Shown here: positions 17,501 to 26,886 of the stretch, piece by piece
Layout: each line of letters starts with the position of its first letter
Numbering within the stretch: position 1 is the stretch's first letter
DNA from: Pantoea sp. SOD02
Lineage (GTDB): Bacteria; Pseudomonadota; Gammaproteobacteria; Enterobacterales; Enterobacteriaceae
Reading direction: 5' to 3'
NCBI RefSeq assembly: GCF_024707505.1
Contig: NZ_CP102604.1
Location: forward strand, 3,906,001 to 3,970,000
DNA length: 64,000 bases
Position numbers and translations under genes: made by a program
Notes under the pieces: model-generated
What the model was told of the DNA's origin: nothing
What the model saw: only the letters and a program-made list of their open reading frames with translations
The model's database searches: none

Positions 17501-18787
17501 TCAATGACTTGCCTGCTGAGAGTGCGGCAACTGACGCTCCACTTTCAGGCTGAGGATAATGAGTGAACCGATGGCGGCAATCAGCGCCAGCGCCAGCAAT
17601 CCGGCGGCGCTGCTGTTAAATTGCATCTCGGCATTTACGCGAATCAACGGCGCGAGGAAGCCACCCACAGCGCCAAACAAGTTAACGAAGCCGATGCCTG
17701 CCGCCAGCGCGGTACCAGAAAGCAGCTGCGTCGGCATGGTCCAGAACACCGGTTGCACGGCAATAAACCCCACCGCCGCGACGCTAAGCGCGATGATGGC
17801 CAACAGCGGCGAAACCAATCCGGACAAACCAATCCCGACCGCCGCCGCCAGCAAGGTGAACGCCGCCACCCGGCGACGCTCGCCGCTGCGGTCGGAATAG
17901 CGTGGAATCAGCCAGGTGCCAAACAGCGCGGCAACCCACGGAATCGCCGCCACCAGCGAGGCGAGGAAACCGACTTTGGTACCCAACAGCGCCGCCACTT
18001 GCGATGGCAGGAAGAAGATCAGCCCATATACCGCAATCTGGATGGTCATATAGATGATGGCGAGTTGCCAGACACGACCATTGCGCAGCGCATCACGCAG
18101 ATGTGACGTCGGCTTTTGCTGCTCTTCGCTGTCCAGCTGACGTTGCAGCGCCTGCTTCTCCTCTGCGCTGAGAAAACGCGCTTGTGCTGGCGTGTCGTCG
18201 ATATAGCTGAAGGTGAAAACACCGGCCGCCACCGCCAACAATCCTTCAATGATAAACATCCAGAACCAGCCGGGATGACCCAGTACGCCGTGCATTTCCA
18301 GCAGTGCGCCAGAAAGCGGTGAACCCAGCGTCAACGCCAGCGGCGCGCCCATATAGAACAGCCCCATTACGCTGGCGCGCTGCTGCTGCGGGAACCACAG
18401 CGAGGTGAGATAAATCATGCCGGGGAAGAAACCTGCCTCAGCAGCGCCGAGCAAGGTGCGCACCAGCAGGAATTTGGCTTCGGTATCAGCAAATGCCATC
18501 GCCGCCGAAAGAAATCCCCACAGCAGCGTGGTGCCGCCAATCCAGCTGCGCGCGCCGAATCGCTTCATCAGTAAATTGGCCGGTACGCCAAGCAGCGCGT
18601 ACACCACAAAGAAGATTCCGGCACCTAACGCGTAAGCTTCATTACTCAGGCCGGTATCAAGTTGATACGCCTCTTTGGCAAAACCGATGTTGGCGCGGTC
18701 CAGAAACGCCAGCACGTAGAGCATCAACATGAAAGGAATAAGACGTGCGCGGTTCTTTTTAACCGCGCTTAACACCAGATTATCCAT
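17501..18787 (-). CDS. rhmT: MFS transporter for L-rhamnonate (RhmT type)
   Basis: This 428-residue inner-membrane protein of the ACS family (anion:cation symporters) has about twelve hydrophobic segments. The family signature of a conserved cytoplasmic loop is seen in LLMKRFGARSWIGG, and TM1 contains YVLAFLDRANIGFAK. The length and position between rhmD and rhmA match E. coli RhmT (YfaV), so L-rhamnonate uptake is the likely job. I chose the ATG at 18787, with GAGG about 8 bases upstream. Substrate assignment is by context. Confidence 0.88.
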   Translation of the reverse strand: MDNLVLSAVKKNRARLIPFMLMLYVLAFLDRANIGFAKEAYQLDTGLSNEAYALGAGIFFVVYALLGVPANLLMKRFGARSWIGGTTLLWGFLSAAMAFADTEAKFLLVRTLLGAAEAGFFPGMIYLTSLWFPQQQRASVMGLFYMGAPLALTLGSPLSGALLEMHGVLGHPGWFWMFIIEGLLAVAAGVFTFSYIDDTPAQARFLSAEEKQALQRQLDSEEQQKPTSHLRDALRNGRVWQLAIIYMTIQIAVYGLIFFLPSQVAALLGTKVGFLASLVAAIPWVAALFGTWLIPRYSDRSGERRRVAAFTLLAAAVGIGLSGLVSPLLAIIALSVAAVGFIAVQPVFWTMPTQLLSGTALAAGIGFVNLFGAVGGFLAPLIRVNAEMQFNSSAAGLLALALIAAIGSLIILSLKVERQLPHSQQASH

Positions 18788-18835
18788 GGTAAAACCCTCA
18801 CGCACGGCTGCGACGCGTCGTCGCAGCCGATGCGG

Positions 18836-20038
18836 TTAGTGTTGATAAGGACGCTTCAGTCCATCGCGATTCAGTTCCACGCCGAAGCCCGGTTTATCCA
18901 GCACCGATTTGTGCATGCGACCGTTAACCGGCACCGGTTCGTTGATCAGTAGCGGATCAAACTGCGGGCGCAGCGTGCTGCAATCCGGGCTGGTCATCAG
19001 GAATTCACTGAATGGGCTGTTGGTGAAGGTGATCACCGCATGATGCGAGTAAACCGAAGAGCCATGCGGCACTACCAATTGGCCGCGTGATTTCGCCAGC
19101 GCCGCTACCTCAACCAGCGTGGTCAGGCCGCCGCACCAACCCACATCCGGCTGCAGAATATCGATGCCGGTGTCTGCCAGCGTGCGGAACGATTGCAGCG
19201 TGCCGTGATGTTCACCGCTGGTGATCAACATGCCCTGCGGCGCTTGCTGTTTCAGCTGTGCGTAACCTTCGAACTGTTGCGGCGGCAAACACTCTTCCAG
19301 CCACTTGACGTTATAAGGCGCGCAAGCGTGCGCCAGTTTGGTGGCGAAATTGACGTCCTGACTCATCCAGCAATCAAGCATCAGCCAGAAATCCGGGCCG
19401 CAGGTTTCGCGATAGTGAGCGATGCGCGCCACCTCTTTTCGGATACCTTCATCGCCATCGTGCGGTCCCCACTGCACCGCCATTTTGCCACCGATAAAGC
19501 CCATCTTCTGCGCCAGATCCGGACGCGCACCGGTGGCGTAGAACTGCAGTTCATCGCGCACCGCGCCGCCCAGCAATTTGTAGACCGGCAGATCGGTGAC
19601 TTTGCCGAACAGATCCCACAGCGCCAAATCGACGCATGAAATGGTGTTCATCACCAACCCGCCCGATCCGGCGTAGTACATGGTGGCGTTCATCATCTGG
19701 TCGTGAATCAGTTTGATATCGCTGACGCAGCGCCCTTCAAGAAAGCGGTTGAGATGCTTTTCCACGATGAAGCAGCCCATTTCGCCACCGGTGGTAATGG
19801 CGAAACCGGTTTGGCCGTTATCGGCTTCAACTTCAACAATTAGCGTGCCTAACACGTTGATGCCAAAGGATTGACGCGACTGCTCATACTGTTTGTATTT
19901 GCTCATTGGCGTGGCGACGTGGTCGTCAATCCAGTGATTGGCACCTTGATCGTGATAATCGCCGCCAGCCGCCGCTTTATCAGCGGTAGCGCCACCGGCA
20001 AAGTAGGCGCGGACAGTTTTAATTTTAGGTAGGGACAT
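18836..20038 (-). CDS. rhmD: L-rhamnonate dehydratase
   Basis: RhmD removes water from L-rhamnonate to give 2-keto-3-deoxy-L-rhamnonate. The 400-residue protein is an enolase-superfamily (mandelate racemase subgroup) enzyme of the same length as E. coli RhmD (YfaW). Metal-ligand regions [21 protein letters not shown] and LITSGEHHG are in the expected order. The later [12 protein letters not shown] and [11 protein letters not shown] carry the catalytic Asp and His. I chose the ATG at 20038 because a longer frame would start inside the upstream regulator. It sits directly between rhmR and rhmT. Confidence 0.94.
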   Translation of the reverse strand: MSLPKIKTVRAYFAGGATADKAAAGGDYHDQGANHWIDDHVATPMSKYKQYEQSRQSFGINVLGTLIVEVEADNGQTGFAITTGGEMGCFIVEKHLNRFLEGRCVSDIKLIHDQMMNATMYYAGSGGLVMNTISCVDLALWDLFGKVTDLPVYKLLGGAVRDELQFYATGARPDLAQKMGFIGGKMAVQWGPHDGDEGIRKEVARIAHYRETCGPDFWLMLDCWMSQDVNFATKLAHACAPYNVKWLEECLPPQQFEGYAQLKQQAPQGMLITSGEHHGTLQSFRTLADTGIDILQPDVGWCGGLTTLVEVAALAKSRGQLVVPHGSSVYSHHAVITFTNSPFSEFLMTSPDCSTLRPQFDPLLINEPVPVNGRMHKSVLDKPGFGVELNRDGLKRPYQH

Positions 20039-20051
20039 GCTCTTCTCCTGG

Positions 20052-20834
20052 TTACGAGGCGTGTTTTTCCGCCGGGCTACGCCAGCCCAGCAGACGGGAA
20101 ATATCGCGGGCGCAGGCAATCACCTGACCAGCAAGGTAATCGCGTTTGTCGTCGTCAATCTCGAGTCGGGTACCCACCAGTGAAATGGCGGCAACTAATT
20201 GCTGGCGGGCATTGAAGATCGGCGCGGCAACGCAGCGCACATCGGGATAATCTTCACCGTTATCAAAGCTCCAGCCCTGACGGCGAATGCGTGCCAGCTC
20301 GGTGCGGAGCGCATCGGCATTGCGCAGCGAGGTTGGCGTCACAGCTACAAAGCGCATGTCGCTAATGATGCGTTCCTGCTCTTCAGGCCGTTGCCACGCC
20401 AGCAGACACTTGCCAATGCCCGAGCGATAGAGCGACAGGCTTTTCCCTTCGTGCGAGCGCACGCTGATGGTGGCGGCAGATTCGAGTTTGAGGATGTAGC
20501 AGGCGTGGCCGCCATCGAGGATGCCGAGGTGACACAGCAGATTGGTCTGCTGCATTAAGCGCGTCAGACGTGGACGCGCGATATCGCGGATATCCATGTG
20601 CTGCAACGCGTGGCCGGCAAACTCCACCAGCCGCGTCCACAGGCAGTAGTTGTTGTTGCGATCGATGGTGATCAGACGCTGTTTTTTCAGTTCAGCGAAC
20701 AGCAGATAGGCGCTGCTTTTGGGAAGTGCCAGCGTTTCAATGATCTCGGCGGCGCTGCACGGTCCGTGCTGGGCAATAAAGTCGAGAATCGCAATGGCGC
20801 GCGTCAGCGCGGGGACAGGCGTAATTTCCAACAT
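20052..20834 (-). CDS. rhmR: IclR-family transcriptional regulator of rhamnonate catabolism
   Basis: This 260-residue regulator has an N-terminal winged helix (about residues 8-65, including [21 protein letters not shown]) and a C-terminal IclR effector domain ([30 protein letters not shown]). Position and size match E. coli YfaX, the presumed regulator of the rhm genes. It is the first gene of the operon, 13 bp before rhmD. It probably represses the operon until L-rhamnonate or a derivative binds (inference). GGAG lies 7 bases before the ATG at 20834. Confidence 0.88.
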   Translation of the reverse strand: MLEITPVPALTRAIAILDFIAQHGPCSAAEIIETLALPKSSAYLLFAELKKQRLITIDRNNNYCLWTRLVEFAGHALQHMDIRDIARPRLTRLMQQTNLLCHLGILDGGHACYILKLESAATISVRSHEGKSLSLYRSGIGKCLLAWQRPEEQERIISDMRFVAVTPTSLRNADALRTELARIRRQGWSFDNGEDYPDVRCVAAPIFNARQQLVAAISLVGTRLEIDDDKRDYLAGQVIACARDISRLLGWRSPAEKHAS

Positions 20835-21011
20835 GCTGGACTCCAGTCTGATGATCTGGAGCGCAGTGTTGTGGTTTTAACCTCTAAGAAGTGTGCGCCG
20901 CTTCAAATTACGTGGCGCACAGTGCGTTTGGCGGCAACGGGTGTGCGGGAATGTGAATCGCGCCGCGCTACGAGTACAGCCGACTGTACTTGCAGCGCAC
21001 AATCAGGAAAT

Positions 21012-21593
21012 TTAAGAGAAAATGTATTTGATGGCTGCAATGACCATCGTAGTGGCCATCACCATTAACAAACGCTTTATCCAGCGCATATCGGTTTTCA
21101 GGGCAGAGACATCGGCTTTGATAACCTCAATGTCTTTTTCAATGCGATCAAGGCGAGCTTCGACTCTGGTCAGGCGCACATCTAACGCTTTTATTTCACC
21201 ACTTAGTCGAACATCCAGATCTTTAATCGCATTAGTAAGCCGAAAATCAAGCTCCCTAATTACACCACTAAGTCGGTCATCCAGTTCTCGAATAGCACCG
21301 CTAAGCCGATCATCTAGTTCTTTAATCGCACCAGTAAGTCGAACATCCAGTTCTCTAATATCGCCACTTAGCCGGTCATCTAGCTCTTTAATCGCACCAG
21401 TAAGTCGAACATCCAGTTCTTTAATACTCCCTGTAATGCCTTCTCCGGCCTTCATCAAATCGGTACGAGATAACGCATTATCCTGCTGCATCTCGGTAAA
21501 GATCTCGACCATGGCTTCAGCTTGCTGGTCGCTGACGCCGGCCAGCTGCAGTGCTTTAAAAGCTTTATGTGTATTCATCATCGCGAGTGTCAT
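21012..21593 (-). CDS. coiled-coil protein with 11-residue repeats and a C-terminal membrane anchor
   Basis: This 193-residue protein was not matched to a characterised function. Residues 57-144 are eight tandem 11-residue units of the form IKELDVRLTGA, a hendecad pattern giving a long, slightly right-handed coiled coil. A further coiled stretch follows (ARLDRIEKDIEVIKADVSALK), then a C-terminal hydrophobic anchor (LLMVMATTMVIAAIKYIFS). It therefore looks like a tail-anchored fibrous protein facing the cytoplasm. It resembles the DUF1640/CCDC90 type of small coiled-coil proteins. The ATG at 21593 has AGGAG 8 bases upstream. It is a single gene with no obvious partner. Confidence 0.7.
   Translation of the reverse strand: MTLAMMNTHKAFKALQLAGVSDQQAEAMVEIFTEMQQDNALSRTDLMKAGEGITGSIKELDVRLTGAIKELDDRLSGDIRELDVRLTGAIKELDDRLSGAIRELDDRLSGVIRELDFRLTNAIKDLDVRLSGEIKALDVRLTRVEARLDRIEKDIEVIKADVSALKTDMRWIKRLLMVMATTMVIAAIKYIFS
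21162..21425 (-). repeat. eight tandem 33-bp coding repeats
   Basis: The repeats lie in frame in the coiled-coil gene, 264 bp in total. Alternating units (KELDVRLTGA then KELDDRLSG) make a higher-order 66-bp period. A 34-base stretch at 21321 recurs identically at 21387. Confidence 0.85.
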
Positions 21594-21755
21594 CCGTGAA
21601 GCTCCTGAGTTGAGGTGAGGCGTAAGCCGACATCTTGCTCAGCGAGCGATTGTTGCACCATGTGACTGTTGGTATTTTGCGCGGCATTGCGAAAAATATC
21701 AATTAGTACAACAAGTAACGTGCGGACGGATGCGGGGCATCTCGCAAAATGGGCG

Positions 21756-22757
21756 TCAGGATCTGCCGCGAAAAGTTTTGCGGTATTGCAGCGGGGAGGT
21801 GTTGAGTTGCTTCTTGAAATGACGGCGCAGCATCAGCGGCGAGGAGAAGCCTGCTTTCTCGGCAATCAGTTCCACCGGCTGATCGGTTTTCTCGAGAAAA
21901 CGCTGCGCCAGTGCCAGGCGCTGATTGACTAACCACGTGCTAAAACAGCCACCGGTGGTTTGATTGAAGCGCCGGGTAAAACTGCGGCGGCTCATCAAGG
22001 CTTTATCCGCCAGTTGTTCCAGCGTGAGCGCCTGCTGCAGGTTTTCTGTTGCCCAACTCAGCGCCGACATAAAACGATCGTTGCCCGCCGAATGATAAAC
22101 CGGCTGTTCAATATATTGCGCCTGCCCGCCCTGCCGATGCGGCGGCACCACCAGCATACGCGCCACGCTATTTGCCACATCGACACCGCACTGTTCGCGC
22201 ACCAGATGCAGACAGCAATCAATGCTCGCCGCCGTACCTGCTGAGGTCACAATTTGACCTTCGTCGATATACAGCACGTCGCGATCAATCGCCACATCCG
22301 GATAGAGCCGTTCGAAATCTGCCATCCAGCGCCAGTGCGTGGTGGCGCGGCGCTGACATAATAATCCGGCGGCACCTAATACGAATGCACCAAGGCACAA
22401 ACCCACCACCTGCGCACCGCGCTGCGCCGCCTGCTGCAAAGCCTGCAGTAATTCTGACGGTGGCAGCACGTCAGGATCGCTCCAGCTTGGCACCACCACC
22501 ATATCGACATTGGCCAGTTGATCTAAGCCGTGTTCGGCCAGAATGGAAAAGCCACTGTTGGTTTTTAACGGTCCGGGATGCGTGGCGCAGATCAGCAACT
22601 GATAGCACAACGCGCCGTCATCCTGAGCGGCTTTTTCAAACACCGCGCAGGGCACCGAAAGGTGGAAGGGAATGATGTCATCGAACACCACGATACCCAC
22701 TTTGATGGGCGCAGCCGTGCCTGGCATTTTTGGCGCAAATTGAACGCTATTTGTCAT
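21756..22757 (-). CDS. GlxA-type AraC-family regulator with DJ-1/PfpI domain
   Basis: This 333-residue regulator has an N-terminal class I glutamine amidotransferase-like (DJ-1/PfpI) domain (about residues 17-185). It has the nucleophile-elbow-like GLCLGAFVLGAAGLL and a C-terminal AraC helix-turn-helix pair (LEQLADKALMSRRSFTRRF and ELIAEKAGFSSPLMLRRHF). The ATG at 22757 follows AAGGAG by 8 bases. It is divergent from a secreted isochorismatase-family hydrolase, the obvious candidate target. Ligand unknown. Confidence 0.87.
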   Translation of the reverse strand: MTNSVQFAPKMPGTAAPIKVGIVVFDDIIPFHLSVPCAVFEKAAQDDGALCYQLLICATHPGPLKTNSGFSILAEHGLDQLANVDMVVVPSWSDPDVLPPSELLQALQQAAQRGAQVVGLCLGAFVLGAAGLLCQRRATTHWRWMADFERLYPDVAIDRDVLYIDEGQIVTSAGTAASIDCCLHLVREQCGVDVANSVARMLVVPPHRQGGQAQYIEQPVYHSAGNDRFMSALSWATENLQQALTLEQLADKALMSRRSFTRRFNQTTGGCFSTWLVNQRLALAQRFLEKTDQPVELIAEKAGFSSPLMLRRHFKKQLNTSPLQYRKTFRGRS

Positions 22758-22857
22758 CCGTTGTACTCCTTCACTCACGGCGAAATCGCCATACTGCACC
22801 ACATCGGAGGCCGCGATGGCCTCTTCTTTCCGCTAAACCATCAAAGGATTATTAATC

Positions 22858-23553
22858 ATGAAAAACATTTTCGCTTCAGGAACCTTAGCGCTGGCGATGG
22901 CGATTTCTGGCAATGCGTTCGCCGCCGAGACTAAGTCAGAAAAAGCACCAACCATCCGCACCATGAGCGGCGCCACTGCTACCACTTCACTTAACGCGAA
23001 GCAGACCGCGGTGATTGTCATCGATATCCAGAATGAATATTTCCCTGGCGGCAAGATGCCGATTCCTGATGGCATGCAGGCGCTGAACAACAGCAAACGT
23101 CTGGTGGCATTCGCGCATAAACACAATATGCCAGTGTTCTTTGTGCAGCATTTGGGTGAGGCGAATGGCCCGCTGTTTGCTAAAGGCAGCCGTTTCGCCG
23201 AGTTCCACAAAGATTTGCAGCCAGCTAAAGGTGACCGCGTGATCAGCAAAGCCACGCCAAGCTCGTTTGTGGGCACCGATTTGCAGAAACAGCTGGATGC
23301 GCTAGGCATCAAACAGTTGATTGTCACTGGCCTGATGACGCATATGTGCGTGTCATCAACCGCACGTGATGCCGTACCGCTGGGTTATTCGGTGATCATT
23401 CCGGAAGATGCCACCGCCACACGTGATTTGGCGACCTGGGATAACAAAGTGGTCGATCACAAGGTGTTACAGCAAGCCGCTCTGGCAGGTGTAGCCGATG
23501 TGTTCGCAGAGATTAAAACCACCGATCAGGTGCTTGCGCTGCCGGTGCAATAA
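22858..23553 (+). CDS. secreted isochorismatase-family cysteine hydrolase
   Basis: This 231-residue protein begins with a signal peptide (MKNIFASGTLALAMAISGNAFA), so it should be periplasmic, which is unusual for the family. The catalytic triad is visible: Asp in VIVIDIQNEYF, Lys in VISKATPSSF and Cys in LMTHMCVSSTARDA. Members hydrolyse amides such as nicotinamide or carbamoyl compounds, or vinyl ethers. The true substrate is not evident. It is divergent from a GlxA-type regulator. Its stop abuts the stop of the convergent small gene with no gap. Confidence 0.85.
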   Translation: MKNIFASGTLALAMAISGNAFAAETKSEKAPTIRTMSGATATTSLNAKQTAVIVIDIQNEYFPGGKMPIPDGMQALNNSKRLVAFAHKHNMPVFFVQHLGEANGPLFAKGSRFAEFHKDLQPAKGDRVISKATPSSFVGTDLQKQLDALGIKQLIVTGLMTHMCVSSTARDAVPLGYSVIIPEDATATRDLATWDNKVVDHKVLQQAALAGVADVFAEIKTTDQVLALPVQ

Positions 23554-23901
23554 TCACTGAACCGGTTGGCCCGGTAGCAATTTCTCAGACATCAAACGGC
23601 GGCAGGATAAACTTTCCTGCCGCGCTTGCTGCTGCTGTTCAGGCGACAAATCCTGCCACACCGCTTGCAGATGATCAGCCAAACCCTGTTGGAAATGAAT
23701 CTTCTGCAATGCGTAATCTGAATTACTGCCTTCAATTATCTGCTGCATATCCTGCGCGGTATTGCCGCGTCCATCGTGAGTCAGCGTACAGAACATGGCG
23801 ATGTAATAGCCTTTGTCCTCATCGCTGTAATGCGGCATCAGCCACCAAACTGCAGCACTGATGATGATCAGCAACGGCACAATGAATTTGAGTTTTAACA
23901 T
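23554..23901 (-). CDS. small membrane-anchored hypothetical protein
   Basis: This 115-residue protein was not recognised. An N-terminal hydrophobic segment (FIVPLLIIISAAVWWLM) anchors it, and the remainder is a probable periplasmic helical domain rich in Gln with two cysteines (MFCTLTHDG and SLSCRRLM). I chose the ATG at 23901 so that the anchor is at the very N terminus. It lies back to back with the hydrolase gene and has no operon partner. Confidence 0.65.
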   Translation of the reverse strand: MLKLKFIVPLLIIISAAVWWLMPHYSDEDKGYYIAMFCTLTHDGRGNTAQDMQQIIEGSNSDYALQKIHFQQGLADHLQAVWQDLSPEQQQQARQESLSCRRLMSEKLLPGQPVQ

Positions 23902-24116
23902 GAATGGTTTATCCGCTGGAAAAAGGAAACGCGCGATAGTAACAGCATTCGGCTGGCCGCACATATTTTGCCGGCCGCATCCATAACGTAACCAGTTAAC
24001 TGTGATCAGCTTCCGAGCAATTCATTTTGCCTGTCAAAACAAGACAGGTCTTAAATAGCTCGACTAACAGGTCACTATAAGTTGCAAACCCTTTCGCAAT
24101 AAATCGACCAGATACG

Positions 24117-25463
24117 ATGAACCTGACTCAGCTGACGCTGGCTATCGGTGCACTTTGTAGCTTCGAGCCGTTATATGCTAAAGAGATAAAACCCTTTTCT
24201 TCAGACATTCCACCGCTTCCTGTAAACCCCCTTTCTCACTCATCAACCGAAGCGGTTTTAGCGCCTTTATCCGAGCATCTCCATTCCGATTCGCTGTTGC
24301 ATAACGCTAAACATGCAGCCGCTGACAGCTTAAAAATGGTGGGGAAATTTTTCGCACGAAACAGCTGGTATGATGATTTCAATCCGGCGGCCAATCGCCC
24401 GCATTTTCAGGGAAAGCTTGCCGGTAACAGACCCCACTTATTTTGGTTTTACCGTCTGCAGAGCTCAGTGATTGCTCCGCTTCCACCCGATCCGGATCTG
24501 ATCGACCCCGTGCTCGATGGCAATCCACCTCCCCCGCCGCCACCCTTCGTGCCAAGACCTAAGCCACAAATCCCAGCCTATACCGCTCTGCCTGCCGCAC
24601 TCTTTGGTATGGATGAAAATCTGCAAGCACGCTTCATCTATGATGCACAACTTGCAGGCCGGGATGGTCGCCCTAACCTGTTCATTTCTGGTTTCAGCGT
24701 TGATGAGCGCTATCGCAGCGAAGCCAATCACAACCAAAGTGAAAACCACTATTACGGCTGGCTGGTAGGCTTACGTGGATTACTGACGGAAGATGAGCAA
24801 CGACAGCTGGCACTGAGTGTGGCGATCAGTAAAGGTCACTTCACTCTGGAGCCTTCACAGTCCAGCGGCAACAGCCACGGGCAGGTTGATACTCAAGGTA
24901 TCAATGCGATGTTGAGCTGGCAGCCGCAGCATGGCCTGCAACTGGCTCTGCCGATTAGCTTCGGTCACTATCGCGGCAATATAAGCAGTGATGAAAAAGA
25001 TAAAGTGGCGCAGGTAAAAGCCCGCAGCGCCAATATAGGTGTGGATGTTGGCTGGCGCTGGCAAGAAGGTTCACATGCTTTCACGCCGATGTTGGGCACC
25101 ACCATGCAATGGGCACGCATCAAGGATATTCATGACAACGACAATCTACATATTGGTTATTCTCAGCAAAAACAGCTGCAGTTCTCTGGCGGTATGAAAT
25201 ATGACTTCAGCCCGACAGATAGCCTGAAATTTGGCCTTGAAACACGCTATATGCAGTACAGCGGCCATGCGGGCAATGTTGCGGTGGATAAAGATAATTT
25301 GCGCACAGGGCGTGGTGGCGAACACCTGGAGTTTAGCGGCGACGTTGGCTGGCAGCTGACTGAGAATGTTCAGCTTAATAGCCAGCTTAAGTGGCAACAT
25401 CGCCTTAGTCAGGAAGGTGCCAGCAACTGGCAGACACAACTGGGTGTACAGATTGCCTTCTAA
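24117..25463 (+). CDS. autotransporter-type outer-membrane beta-barrel protein with short passenger
   Basis: This 448-residue protein has a signal peptide (about 1-21, ending LYA), a short passenger of about 120 residues, and a proline-rich linker near residues 138-158 (DGNPPPPPPPF). An autotransporter beta-barrel of about 270 residues follows. Alternating amphipathic strands (LQLALPISFGHYRGNI, LKFGLETRYMQYSGH) and the terminal LGVQIAF with a final Phe are typical of barrels assembled by BAM. Most autotransporters have passengers of 400 or more residues, so this is a miniature form. Function unknown. Its stop overlaps the convergent yhiN stop by 4 bp. Confidence 0.8.
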   Translation: MNLTQLTLAIGALCSFEPLYAKEIKPFSSDIPPLPVNPLSHSSTEAVLAPLSEHLHSDSLLHNAKHAAADSLKMVGKFFARNSWYDDFNPAANRPHFQGKLAGNRPHLFWFYRLQSSVIAPLPPDPDLIDPVLDGNPPPPPPPFVPRPKPQIPAYTALPAALFGMDENLQARFIYDAQLAGRDGRPNLFISGFSVDERYRSEANHNQSENHYYGWLVGLRGLLTEDEQRQLALSVAISKGHFTLEPSQSSGNSHGQVDTQGINAMLSWQPQHGLQLALPISFGHYRGNISSDEKDKVAQVKARSANIGVDVGWRWQEGSHAFTPMLGTTMQWARIKDIHDNDNLHIGYSQQKQLQFSGGMKYDFSPTDSLKFGLETRYMQYSGHAGNVAVDKDNLRTGRGGEHLEFSGDVGWQLTENVQLNSQLKWQHRLSQEGASNWQTQLGVQIAF

Positions 25464-26644
25464 AGCGCCTGCGCGCACGCCCAGGCCGAGCTCCATGCCC
25501 ACTGGAAGTTGTAACCGCCCAGCCAGCCGGTAACGTCCACCACTTCGCCGATAAAGAACAATCCCGGCACACCGCGCGCTTCCATGGTTTTTGATGACAG
25601 CTGGGTGGTGTCAACGCCGCCCAGCGTCACTTCGGCGGTGCGATAGCCTTCGGTACCGTTCGGCTGTACGCGCCACTGATGCAGCGTATTAACCAGCTCG
25701 CCCTGCTGCTTGCTGTTCAGCTGCTTCAGCGTGACGTCAGGAATCTGCTTCAGCTCCTGCAGCACCTCAACCAAACGTTTTGGCAGAATCTTCGCCAGGC
25801 TGTTTTTCAGGCTGAGGTTGGGATGCGCCTCGCGCTGCACATTGACGAAATCATCCAGCGAGGTGGCGGGTGATAAATCAATGGTGACGAATTCGCCCGG
25901 CTGCCAATAGCTGGAGATTTGCAGCACCGCAGGGCCCGATAAGCCGCGATGGGTAAACAGCATCGCCTCTTTAAATAAGGTGCCATCCTGCGCGGTGATG
26001 GTGGTTGGCAGCGCCACGCCCGACAGCGTATTGAGCTGTTCTAGTAGTGGTTTATGCAGGGTGAACGGCACCAATGCCGCGCGCGTGGGGAACACTTTCA
26101 GGCCGAACTGTTCCGCCACTTTGTAGCCAAACGGCGTGGCGCCGAGGCCCGGCATCGAGAGCCCGCCGCTGGCGATCACCAGTTTTTCGGCCTGCACCGA
26201 AGTACCGTTCAGCTGTAAGGTATAGCCGCTGTCGTCGCGCTCGACGCTCAGCACTTCACTGCGCAGGCGCAACGTCACCTGACCGGCATCACACTCTTTC
26301 AACAGCAGATCGACAATCTGCTGCGCGGAGTCATCGCAGAATAATTGCCCCAGCGTTTTCTCGTGATACGCAATGCCGTGACGATTGACCAGATCGATGA
26401 AATCCCACTGGTTGTAACGCGCCAGCGCCGATTTGCAGAAATGCGGATTGTGCGACAGGTAGGCCGCCGGTTCGGTGTGCATATTGGTGAAGTTGCAGCG
26501 ACCGCCGCCCGACATCAAAATTTTGCGACCGGCTTTTTTGCCGTTATCCAGCAGCAGCACACGGCGACCCAATTGTCCCGCCTGCGCCGCGCAGAACATG
26601 CCAGCTGCGCCTGCACCAATAATGATAACGTCAAACTTTTCCAC
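25460..26644 (-). CDS. yhiN: NAD(P)/FAD-dependent oxidoreductase YhiN (HI0933 family)
   Basis: This 394-residue flavoprotein of the HI0933/BaiN family is close to E. coli YhiN (about 400). The FAD dinucleotide motif GAGAAGMFCAAQAG is at the N terminus. The family segments GRKILMSGGGRCNFTN and DVTGWLGGYNFQWAWSSAWA are intact. The physiological substrate is unknown. It starts with GTG, and the position matches the E. coli N terminus (MEKFDVII). It lies divergent from pitA as in E. coli. Confidence 0.92.
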   Translation of the reverse strand: MEKFDVIIIGAGAAGMFCAAQAGQLGRRVLLLDNGKKAGRKILMSGGGRCNFTNMHTEPAAYLSHNPHFCKSALARYNQWDFIDLVNRHGIAYHEKTLGQLFCDDSAQQIVDLLLKECDAGQVTLRLRSEVLSVERDDSGYTLQLNGTSVQAEKLVIASGGLSMPGLGATPFGYKVAEQFGLKVFPTRAALVPFTLHKPLLEQLNTLSGVALPTTITAQDGTLFKEAMLFTHRGLSGPAVLQISSYWQPGEFVTIDLSPATSLDDFVNVQREAHPNLSLKNSLAKILPKRLVEVLQELKQIPDVTLKQLNSKQQGELVNTLHQWRVQPNGTEGYRTAEVTLGGVDTTQLSSKTMEARGVPGLFFIGEVVDVTGWLGGYNFQWAWSSAWACAQAL

Positions 26645-26886
26645 TGCTTTTATCCGCCTTGCCCGAAAGGCGCTGATTGTAGGGATTTGCGGCTTTTAGC
26701 GCCAGCTTCAAAAAAATGCCGTAAATGTGTCATAATGTAACTCACTAATTTTTAGCCGTTTTCAGCTAAATCTATACGCTGCATTACAATTTTAAGACAA
26801 TAAAGAGCTATATTTTTCTTTCATATCGCGCACGTTGTCGCAGATAATGCGCCGCGTTCATGTCCTCCCAAAATGGCGTAACGTTT

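Noticed and set aside
20956-20971. A GTAG-headed half palindrome (GTAGCGCGGCGCGATT on the minus strand)
   Set aside because: Only one arm is present and the other cannot be found nearby, so I do not count it as a member of the repeat family, though it may be a decayed one.
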